7,967 nucleotides of DNA from positions 1 through 7,967 of the forward strand of contig JAOUDR010000112.1 of NCBI GenBank assembly GCA_029859185.1, given 5' to 3'. A program made the translations under genes and the position numbers. The DNA is from Gemmatimonadota bacterium. GTDB taxonomy: Bacteria; Gemmatimonadota; Gemmatimonadetes; Gemmatimonadales; GWC2-71-9. Every line of letters starts with the position of its first letter. Within the stretch, counting starts at the first letter, position 1. Of this stretch, positions 1 to 6,343 are shown piece after piece. Under the pieces are notes generated by a model. The model was not told the origin of the DNA. It worked only from the letters and a program-made list of their open reading frames with translations, and ran no database searches.

Positions 1-1
1 C

Positions 2-2500
2 ATGTTCGCTACCGAATTCTCGCTCACCCTGCCCGTCACCGAACCGGTGTTGATCTTCGCCCTGGCGATGGTGGCGTTCCTCATCGCGCCCCACGTGGTG
101 GAACGATTCCGCGTGCCGGGCATGGTCGGGATCATCGTGGCCGGGGCCATCCTCGGGCCGCACGGCTTCAACGTCCTCGAGCGTGGCCAGACGATCGTCC
201 TGCTCGGTGAGGTTGGACTGATCTACCTGATGTTCCTGGCCGGGGTGGAGATTGACCTTCACGGGTTCCGGCGGCACCGGTGGCAGAGCCTCGCGTTCGG
301 GGTGCTCACGTTCGGGGTCCCGATGCTCCTGGGCTTCGGCGCCGGCCGTGCGCTCGGGTTCGAGACCCCGAGCGCGGTCTTGCTCGGGGCGCTGCTCGCC
401 TCGCATACGCTCGTCGCGTATCCGCTCGCACTCAGCATGGGCATCATCCGGAACGGCGCGGTGACGTCTGCGGTGGGCGGCACGATGATCGCCGACACCG
501 CCGCGCTGCTCGTGCTGGCCGTCGTGGCGTCGACGACGCGCGGCGCGTTGGACACGGCGTTCTGGATCCAGCTCGGTGGATCGCTCGCGGCGTTCGTGGC
601 GCTGGTCGTGTTCGGCCTGCCACGGCTGACACGCTGGTACTTCCGGCGTGAGACCACCGGGACCGCGGCCACGTTCCTGTTCGTCATGACTGCCCTGTTT
701 ACCGGTGCGTTCCTCGCGAAGCTGGCGGGGGTCGAGGCCATCATCGGCGCCTTTCTGGTCGGCCTCGCGCTCAATCGGCTGATTCCGCGCAACGGCCTGC
801 TGAGCAACCGCATCCACTTCGTGGGCGAAGCATTCCTCATCCCGTTCTTCCTGCTGTCCATCGGCATGCTGGTGGACATCCGCGTGTTCTTGAGCGGCGC
901 CCGGGCGTGGCAGGTGCTGATCGCCCTGCTCGTGGCTGGCATCCTCGGCAAGTGGCTCGCGGCGGAGGGCACGCGTCTCCTGTTCCGACTGACGCGGGCG
1001 GAGAGTGGCGCGGTCTTCGGCCTCTCGGTCTCACGCGCGTCGGCCACCCTGGCAATCGCGCTGATCGGCAACGAAGTCGGCCTGTTCGACGAGTTCGTCG
1101 AGAACGGCGTCGTGGTGCTGATGGCGGTGACGGTGTTCCTGGGGCCGTGGCTGCTGGAACGGCACGGGCGGGCGCTGGCGCTGGCCGAAGAACAGCAGTC
1201 TGTGACAGGAGGGGAAGCTCCGACCCGCATTCTGCTGCCGATGTCGAATCCCAAGACGGCCCCGGCGCTCCTCGATCTGGCGATCGTCTTGCGTGACGCG
1301 CGGGCAACCGAACCGCTCTACGCGCTGACGGTCGTGCCGGAGGAAGGGGAGAGCGCGGAGGCCTACATCGCCAACGCCGAGCAGATGCTGAGCAAGGCGG
1401 TCGCCTACGCGGCCGGCGCCGGCATCACGGTGCAGCCGGTCACGCGCGTGGATCAGAACTTCGCCAGTGGGATCGTGCGCGGGGCGGTCGAGACGCGGAC
1501 GGCGACGATCGTCATCGGGTGGGACGGGCGGACCTCGCGGCAACGCGTGTTCGGGAGCGTGCTCGATCAGCTGCTCGACCTGAGCGTGCAACAGGTCATC
1601 GTCGCGAAGCTCGGCCACCCGCTCAGCACCACCCGTCGCATCGTGACGGTGCTCGCGACCGGGTCGGACCACCATCCCGGCTTTCCGGACGCCGTCGGCA
1701 CGGTCAAGCGCATGGCGAACGGGCTCGGGGCGAGCCTGCACCTGCTGGTGATCGATCAGGCCGAAGCGGGATACCTGGAGGCCTTCGGCCTGGTGAAGCC
1801 GGATGCGCCGCTGAAGGGCAACCGCGTGTCCGGATGGAGCAGCGCCCTCAACACGCTCCGGCAAATGCTCAAACCCGAGGACCTCGTCGTGGTCCTGAGC
1901 GCCCGCCGCGGGACGGTCTCGTGGGATCCCTATCTCCAGCGCCTGCCCGCGCGGCTCGCGAAGCTCGTGCCGGAGAGCTTCCTGATGGTGTATCCCTCCG
2001 AGCATCCCGAGCCCCACGCACCGCACGCCGAGGTCGAGCTACCGGCGGCACTTGCCCGGTCCCGTCTGATGTACTCGCTACCCGGGAAGTCGGCCCATGG
2101 GGCGCTCGACGCCCTGCTCGAGCGCGAGTTCGCCGACGACCGTGGGCGTCGGCGCGACATCCTCCGGCTGTTGCTCCACAGCGACCGCGGAGCAGCGATC
2201 GAGCTCACGTCTGGCGTGATCATCGCCCATGCTCGGCTCGAGTTCCTGGATGAGCCGCGCCTGTTCCTGGGGCGGAGCTCGGAAGGGATCACCTTCCCGG
2301 GCAGTGGCGGGCCGGCGAGCCTCGTCTTCCTGCTGCTCAGTCCGACGGAGGAGCCGGCCGCCCACCTGGCCGTGCTGGCCGACGTGGCCCGGCTCGTGGC
2401 CGACCGGCCTCGGATCCGCGCGGTCATCGAGGCGGACTCAGAGGATACCATGGCGCAAGCGCTCGCGGAGCCCGGAAGACCAGAAAAGGCTGGTGCGTAG
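2..2500 (+). CDS. CPA2-type cation:proton antiporter with UspA-like and PTS EIIA-like C-terminal domains
   Basis: Inner-membrane exchanger of Na+ or K+ against H+, 832 residues, about twice the length of the bare transport domain. Residues 14-390 form a hydrophobic Na_H_Exchanger domain of roughly 12-13 membrane segments, starting with the typical RFRVPGMVGIIVAGAILGP stretch. Asp165 in TMIAD is the likely ion-binding acid; the residue before it is Ala. Residues 407-537 are a UspA-like domain with G506-x2-G509-x8-G518-S519, one residue shorter than the classical nucleotide-binding pattern. Residues 544-665 look like a second UspA fold without that motif. Residues 690-820 match a PTS EIIA type-2 domain: IAHAR with His743 at the phosphorylation site, then LFLGRSSEGITF and LVFLLLSP. 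I see the domains in the sequence; ion specificity and regulation by nucleotide or phosphate are inference. The ATG is one base from the window edge, so the ribosome binding site is not visible and a start further upstream cannot be excluded. Confidence 0.9.
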   Translation: MFATEFSLTLPVTEPVLIFALAMVAFLIAPHVVERFRVPGMVGIIVAGAILGPHGFNVLERGQTIVLLGEVGLIYLMFLAGVEIDLHGFRRHRWQSLAFGVLTFGVPMLLGFGAGRALGFETPSAVLLGALLASHTLVAYPLALSMGIIRNGAVTSAVGGTMIADTAALLVLAVVASTTRGALDTAFWIQLGGSLAAFVALVVFGLPRLTRWYFRRETTGTAATFLFVMTALFTGAFLAKLAGVEAIIGAFLVGLALNRLIPRNGLLSNRIHFVGEAFLIPFFLLSIGMLVDIRVFLSGARAWQVLIALLVAGILGKWLAAEGTRLLFRLTRAESGAVFGLSVSRASATLAIALIGNEVGLFDEFVENGVVVLMAVTVFLGPWLLERHGRALALAEEQQSVTGGEAPTRILLPMSNPKTAPALLDLAIVLRDARATEPLYALTVVPEEGESAEAYIANAEQMLSKAVAYAAGAGITVQPVTRVDQNFASGIVRGAVETRTATIVIGWDGRTSRQRVFGSVLDQLLDLSVQQVIVAKLGHPLSTTRRIVTVLATGSDHHPGFPDAVGTVKRMANGLGASLHLLVIDQAEAGYLEAFGLVKPDAPLKGNRVSGWSSALNTLRQMLKPEDLVVVLSARRGTVSWDPYLQRLPARLAKLVPESFLMVYPSEHPEPHAPHAEVELPAALARSRLMYSLPGKSAHGALDALLEREFADDRGRRRDILRLLLHSDRGAAIELTSGVIIAHARLEFLDEPRLFLGRSSEGITFPGSGGPASLVFLLLSPTEEPAAHLAVLADVARLVADRPRIRAVIEADSEDTMAQALAEPGRPEKAGA

Positions 2501-2528
2501 CGGCGGGCCGAACCAGTCCCAAATCAGG

Positions 2529-2557
2529 TTGGCCGCCCGCACGGGAGGGGCTATATC
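2529..2557 (+). promoter_or_regulatory. Probable sigma70-like promoter of the S41 peptidase operon
   Basis: TTGGCC at 2529-2534 (4 of 6 to TTGACA) and TATATC at 2552-2557 (4 of 6 to TATAAT) are separated by exactly 17 bases, in the 78-base gap after the antiporter gene. The expected transcript start is near 2564, about 15 bases before the ATG at 2579. The rest of the gap holds only an imperfect hairpin (2506-2534) that overlaps the -35 box. Matches of 4 of 6 are modest, but the position and spacing fit well. Confidence 0.45.
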
Positions 2558-2578
2558 TCCGTGGTGAGAGAATCGATC

Positions 2579-3916
2579 ATGGCACGTCGGCTGCGCGCCG
2601 CGGCACTTGGTGCTTCGCTGGTGCTCGCCGCCGGCTGCTCCACGCGGCCATCGGTGACACCGACGCCGGCGTACGATTCCGTCGTTGGCCTGGCGTCGTT
2701 CGATCGAGCGTGGCAGCTGGTCTACGAGACGCACTTCGACACGACGTTCAACGGTGTGAACTGGCTCGCCCTCAGGGACGAGCTGCGCCCGCAGGCGGTG
2801 CGGGCCACCTCCACCGCCGCATTGCGGCGCGTCATCGACGACATGCTCGGACGCCTGCAGCAGTCCCACTTCTCGCTCATCCCCGAGGAATTCGCCGACA
2901 CGCTCGTGCCCGCGGACAACGCGGACGTGATTACCGGCGACGTCGGCCTCGATCTCCGGCTGCTAGGCGAGGAGCTGGTGGTAACGACGATCGAGCCGAA
3001 GAGCCCCGCCGATTCGTCGGGCATCCGGCCGGGATGGGTCCTGGTCGCGGTGAACGACGACTCGGTGGCCCCGATCCTCACGCGCATTCGCGCCCAGGAC
3101 CTGCGTTACGCCGACGGATTCCTGTTGTGGTCTTTGGCAGAGCGTCGCATCGGTGGTGCGGTCGGGACGTCGGTGACCCTGACTCTCCAGAACGGGGACA
3201 GGGCCGTGGAGGTTCGTACCCTGGTCCGCCGCGAGGTGCCCAGCGAGCCCGTGAAGTTCGGCAACCTGCCGACCTTCTTCGCCCGGTTCGCCCGATCCGA
3301 GCACCAAACGCCGCAGGATCGGCGCGTGGGCCACATCTGGTTCAACTTCTGGATGCCCCCGCTGATCCGTCAGGTGGATGAGGCCGTGGATGCCTTCCGC
3401 GCGTACGATGGTATGATCGTGGATTTGCGGGGGAACCGTGGCGGGGTAGGCGGGATGGTGCTGGGTGTGGCCGGGCACTTCCTGACGGAGCGGATTTCGC
3501 TCGGCGACTTCCGGACCCGGCGGTCCACGCTGCACATGCGTGCGAATCCCCGGCTCGTGAGTCCGAGGAGCGAGCGCGTCGAGCCGTTTGCGGGCCCTGT
3601 GGCCATTCTGATTGACGAGACCAGTGGCAGCGCATCCGAGGTGTTCGCGGGCGGCATGCAGGCGATCGGTCGGGTGCGGGTGTTCGGTTCGACGTCCCTT
3701 GGCGGGGTGCTGCCCGCCGTCACCGACCGGCTGCCCAACGGGGACGTCCTGTATCACGCCATCGCCGATTTCGTCACGGCGGATGGGATCGTGCTGGAGG
3801 GACGCGGGGTAATCCCGGATGAGCCCGTCCGTCCAACGCGGGCGGACCTCCTCGCGGGCCACGATCCGGTTCTGGACGCGGCACTCGCGTGGATCGACAC
3901 CTACGAAGCGAAATGA
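2579..3916 (+). CDS. S41-family peptidase lipoprotein (tricorn/CtpA-like) with PDZ domain
   Basis: Predicted cell-envelope serine peptidase of 445 residues. Residues 1-20 are a lipoprotein signal peptide ending in the lipobox LAAGC (Cys20). An N-terminal helical part contains LQQSH (Ser96-His97), which corresponds to the Ser-His pair of tricorn-type S41 enzymes. Residues 118-215 form a PDZ-like domain (DVGLDLRLLGEELVV, then KSPADSSGIRPGW). The protease core runs from about 249 to 430 with VDLRGNRGG (281-289), the nucleophile region TSGSASEVFAGG with Ser351, and the closing LEGRGVIPDEPV motif with Glu407. The Lys of CtpA/Prc enzymes is absent (STSLGG at 371-376), so a Ser-His-Glu mechanism is likely. 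I chose the ATG at 2579 because the signal peptide starts compactly there, GGTGAG lies about 10 bases upstream, and the predicted promoter would start transcription after the in-frame GTG at 2561. The substrate is unknown. It is first in an operon with the next gene. Confidence 0.88.
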   Translation: MARRLRAAALGASLVLAAGCSTRPSVTPTPAYDSVVGLASFDRAWQLVYETHFDTTFNGVNWLALRDELRPQAVRATSTAALRRVIDDMLGRLQQSHFSLIPEEFADTLVPADNADVITGDVGLDLRLLGEELVVTTIEPKSPADSSGIRPGWVLVAVNDDSVAPILTRIRAQDLRYADGFLLWSLAERRIGGAVGTSVTLTLQNGDRAVEVRTLVRREVPSEPVKFGNLPTFFARFARSEHQTPQDRRVGHIWFNFWMPPLIRQVDEAVDAFRAYDGMIVDLRGNRGGVGGMVLGVAGHFLTERISLGDFRTRRSTLHMRANPRLVSPRSERVEPFAGPVAILIDETSGSASEVFAGGMQAIGRVRVFGSTSLGGVLPAVTDRLPNGDVLYHAIADFVTADGIVLEGRGVIPDEPVRPTRADLLAGHDPVLDAALAWIDTYEAK

Positions 3917-3920
3917 GGAG
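3914..3920 (+). promoter_or_regulatory. Shine-Dalgarno site overlapping the upstream stop codon
   Basis: TGAGGAG contains the TGA stop of the S41 peptidase gene (3914-3916) and the GAGGAG ribosome binding site of the next gene, 7 bases before the ATG at 3928. This decides the start at 3928 over the in-frame ATG at 3889, which lies inside the peptidase gene, and suggests translational coupling. Confidence 0.8.
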
Positions 3921-3927
3921 TCTTGCC

Positions 3928-4683
3928 ATGTTCCGGTCCGTGTCGTGCTTGCTCGTGGGTGGCGCGCTGCTGGGCGCGCCCGCCGTTCCGACCCTGGCCC
4001 AGGACGCTCCGCCGTCGGGGCGCGAGGTCATCGATCGGTTCATCGAGGCCGTCGGTGGCCGCGATGCCATCCTCGCCCAGGGTGGGCTGCACGTCTTCAT
4101 GAAGCTCGAGATCCCCGCCCAGGGCCTGAGCGGCGATCTCGAGGTCTACACCCAGCCCCCCAACAAGATGCTGGCCACGGTTGCCATTGCCGGAATCGGA
4201 GAGATGCGGCAGGGCTTTGACGGTACGACAGGCTGGATGATGAATCCGATGGTGGGGCCGATGGTGATGGACAGCCTGCAACTCCAGCAGATGCGACAGA
4301 ACGCCGACATGTACGCGAACCTGTATCCCGAGGAGATGATCGCCTCGCTCGAGACGGTGGGGACGGAGACGTTCGAAGGAGTCACCTGCTACAACGTGAA
4401 GGTCACGACCACGTGGGGCGAGTCCTACAACGAGTTCTTCGACACGACCACGGGACTCCAGGTGGGCTCGCGACGCCAACAGGAAAGCCCGATGGGCCCG
4501 ATGGAGTCGACCACGATCGTTTCGGACTACCGGGCGCTCGCCGGCCTGAAGGCACCGTTCAAGACGGTGGTCCGCACCATGGGGGTCGATCAGGTGCTCA
4601 CGGTCGACAGCGCCAAGGTGGTAACGGTTCCGGACTCGGTCTTTGGGTTGCCGCCCGAGATCCAGGCACTGCTCAAGAAGTAG
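3928..4683 (+). CDS. Exported LolA-like protein of unknown function (FDGTTGW family)
   Basis: Protein of 251 residues with a Sec signal peptide (MFRSVSCLLVGG...), probably cleaved after Ala24 (TLA|QD), leaving a periplasmic protein of about 227 residues. The mature part starts with a helix (REVIDRFIEAVGGRDAI) and continues with alternating beta strands: LSGDLEVYTQPPNKM, a GFDGTTGW motif at 97-103, FEGVTCYNVKV, EFFDTTTGLQVGSRRQQ and a final DSVFGLPPEIQALLKK. This resembles the LolA/LolB-like half-barrel of exported proteins often annotated as outer-membrane lipoprotein-sorting, found next to peptidase genes in Gemmatimonadota and Acidobacteriota (recalled, not searched). It is not a clear LolA orthologue. 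A Met-rich stretch, MMNPMVGPMVM at 104-114, follows GFDGTTGW. The gene begins 11 bases after the S41 peptidase with an overlapping ribosome binding site, so the two are co-translated. A role in binding a lipid or peptide together with the peptidase is only inference. Confidence 0.8.
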   Translation: MFRSVSCLLVGGALLGAPAVPTLAQDAPPSGREVIDRFIEAVGGRDAILAQGGLHVFMKLEIPAQGLSGDLEVYTQPPNKMLATVAIAGIGEMRQGFDGTTGWMMNPMVGPMVMDSLQLQQMRQNADMYANLYPEEMIASLETVGTETFEGVTCYNVKVTTTWGESYNEFFDTTTGLQVGSRRQQESPMGPMESTTIVSDYRALAGLKAPFKTVVRTMGVDQVLTVDSAKVVTVPDSVFGLPPEIQALLKK

Positions 4684-4689
4684 GCATCC

Positions 4690-6264
4690 CTAGGGCGTTC
4701 GCCGCAGTTCCAACTCGGTGAACCAGAAGTCACCATTGGGGACGTCGATCTTGACCTGATCGACGTCCCCTTCGGCGTTCAACACGAACTGGACGAGGCC
4801 GTCCCCGAACCATGGGAATTCGCGCCGCCAGTGGACCCGGAAGACGTCCCGATGCCAGTGCGTGAGATCCCCAACGAGGTCCGCCGCCGGCAGGAGCCGC
4901 AGCACGAGCTTTCCGTCCTCGAGCGCGACCGTCACATTGCCGTACAGCGGCCCGCCGAACGTGCCCGCGTAGGCCTCGAGTGCCAGCGACGGTGTGGTGC
5001 CGGAGGCGCGGGCGTCCCGCCAGGCGGCCCAGCGTTCAGCTTCGGGGGACGGTCCCACACGGTCCAGGTAACCCCGGCTCCAGTCTCTGGCCGGCGCACC
5101 GAGATACGCGTCCACGATCCGCCACGCCAGCGCGCTCTGCACGCTCGTCATCGCGTTCGTGAGGATCACGAGGCCAAGCCGCTCTTCGGGGACCAGGAGG
5201 ACCTGGGAGTACATGCCGTCGTAGGCACCACCGTGCATGACGATCTCGTGTCCCAGATAGTCGCGCAGGCTCCACCCCAGTCCATAGCCGATGAAGTGAG
5301 TCGACGGCCAACGGGCGGCGGTTCCGGAGCTCACCGGGCTCATGATGTGTGGTGTCCACATCGTGCGTGACTGCGTGTCGCTGAACAGACGCACACCGTT
5401 AGCCTCGCCCCGGCCGAGCTGCAGCATCAGCCACTGCGCCATGTCGTGCACGTTGGAGATGATGGCGCCCGCCGAGCCCATGGCGTCCCATGACTCCCAC
5501 GGGAACGGCCGGATCGTATCGGCCTTCTCGCCGTGCGGCGTCGCGACGTTCGTGACGCCGGCGAGCTGCGCCACGGAGGTGACGGTCTCGGTCATGGCGA
5601 GAGGGGCGAGGATGCGGGTCCGCACGAAGGCGTCCCACCGCATCCCGCTCGCGGCGGCGATCACTTCGCCCGCGGTGATGAACATCAGGTTGCTGTAGCG
5701 ATAGCCCTCGCGGAACCCCAGCGCGGGCTCGAGGTAGCGGAGACGACGGACGACCTCTTCCGCCGAATACGAGGTGCCATACCACAGGAGATCGCCGCTG
5801 TACGTCCCAAACCCACTGCGGTGCGAGAGCAGGTCGCGTACCCGCATCTCGCGCGTCACGTAGGGGTCCGCGACCTGGAACCACGGGAGGATCTCCACGA
5901 CGCGCGTGTCCCAGTCGAGCTTGCCTTCCTCCACGAGCAAGGCGATGGCGGCGCTCGTGAAGGCCTTGGTGTTGGACGCGATCGCAAACAACGTGTGGGC
6001 ATCCACAGTGCCGCCGTCGAACCGGTGCCGGACCCCGTATCCCTTCTCGAACACGATCCGGCCGTCCTTGACGATGGCGACCGCGAGGCCGGGAACGCGC
6101 CAGTCGGCACGCGCCTGCGCGATGTAGGTGTCGAGGGCGCGGAGATCGGGCGCTCGCTGAGCGACGAGCGAAGTCACAGTGGCGAGCAGGAGACTCGTCG
6201 CAAGGAGCAAGCGAGGGCCCACACGGTGGGCTCGGGTGCAGAGCATGGCAGAACTCGCGGTCAT
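4690..6264 (-). CDS. Exported beta-lactamase-fold serine hydrolase (S12 / class C-like) with DUF3471 tail
   Basis: Protein of 524 residues with a signal peptide (RVGPRLLLATSLLLATVTSLVA, cleavage near Ala35-Gln36). Residues about 44-395 form the penicillin-binding-protein/class C beta-lactamase fold with all three active-site motifs: SNTK (Ser97 nucleophile, Lys100), YSN (Tyr190, Asn192) and HGG (344-346, in place of KTG). Residues about 422-520 fit the DUF3471 domain that often follows this fold (LEAYAGTFGGPLYGNVTVALEDGKLVLR). Members are D-amino-acid peptidases, esterases or beta-lactam-like hydrolases; the substrate cannot be read from the sequence, and HGG argues against a classical AmpC. 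The start is uncertain: ATG 6264 is preferred, ATG 6246 is equally plausible for the signal peptide, and GTG 6306 lies inside a hairpin. None has a good Shine-Dalgarno site. It is convergent with the LolA-like gene across 6 bases, and follows the gene at 6344 after 79 bases on the same strand. Confidence 0.88.
   Translation of the reverse strand: MTASSAMLCTRAHRVGPRLLLATSLLLATVTSLVAQRAPDLRALDTYIAQARADWRVPGLAVAIVKDGRIVFEKGYGVRHRFDGGTVDAHTLFAIASNTKAFTSAAIALLVEEGKLDWDTRVVEILPWFQVADPYVTREMRVRDLLSHRSGFGTYSGDLLWYGTSYSAEEVVRRLRYLEPALGFREGYRYSNLMFITAGEVIAAASGMRWDAFVRTRILAPLAMTETVTSVAQLAGVTNVATPHGEKADTIRPFPWESWDAMGSAGAIISNVHDMAQWLMLQLGRGEANGVRLFSDTQSRTMWTPHIMSPVSSGTAARWPSTHFIGYGLGWSLRDYLGHEIVMHGGAYDGMYSQVLLVPEERLGLVILTNAMTSVQSALAWRIVDAYLGAPARDWSRGYLDRVGPSPEAERWAAWRDARASGTTPSLALEAYAGTFGGPLYGNVTVALEDGKLVLRLLPAADLVGDLTHWHRDVFRVHWRREFPWFGDGLVQFVLNAEGDVDQVKIDVPNGDFWFTELELRRTP
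4738..4770. repeat. Perfect 13-bp inverted repeat with 7-base loop, possible terminator hairpin
   Basis: GGGGACGTCGATC (4738-4750) and GATCGACGTCCCC (4758-4770) are exact reverse complements around the loop TTGACCT. The repeat begins 54 bases after the stop of the plus-strand operon and lies within the last codons of the convergent serine hydrolase, where it encodes GDVDQVKIDVP. The hairpin is stable and well placed to end plus-strand transcription, but only TT follows it, so it is not a classical intrinsic terminator. Confidence 0.6.
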
Positions 6265-6299
6265 GTGGGTGTACGAACGGTGCAACGGAGGACGCCGCA

Positions 6300-6323
6300 A
6301 CGCCACCGGGCGTGCGGTGGCGT
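6300..6323 (-). terminator. Hairpin between the two minus-strand genes, possible weak terminator
   Basis: ACGCCACCG (6300-6308) and CGGTGGCGT (6315-6323) form a perfect 9-bp GC-rich stem around a 6-base loop. On the minus strand it starts 20 bases after the stop codon of the membrane-protein gene and is followed by TTGCGG, so there is almost no T-tract. It may end or weaken transcription before the serine hydrolase gene, or simply be mRNA structure. The rest of the 79-base gap shows no convincing promoter. Confidence 0.35.
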
Positions 6324-6343
6324 GCCGGGAGGTGTGGTAACCG

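Noticed and set aside
259..1254. 331-codon open frame on the minus strand inside the antiporter gene
   Set aside because: High-GC shadow frame: Ser/Arg/Pro/Thr-rich translation, no recognisable domain, fully covered by a well-supported gene. The same holds for minus-strand frames at 1031-2026, 1930-2451, 2963-3862 and 3901-4479, and plus-strand frames at 1519-2253, 4831-5370 and 5533-6414.
2506..2534. Imperfect hairpin after the antiporter gene (GGCC-g-AACC with GGTTGGCC, 12-base loop)
   Set aside because: Only 8 pairs with a bulge, no T-tract, and it overlaps the -35 box of the predicted promoter; not enough to call a terminator.
4237..4269. Met-rich stretch MMNPMVGPMVM in the LolA-like protein as a copper-binding site
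   Set aside because: No MxxM-type repeat array, His cluster or copper gene nearby; the motif after GFDGTTGW looks like a family feature.
4690..6264. Antibiotic-resistance beta-lactamase
   Set aside because: The fold and SxxK/YxN are shared, but HGG replaces KTG and a DUF3471 tail is present; this fits the broad S12 peptidase/esterase group better than AmpC.
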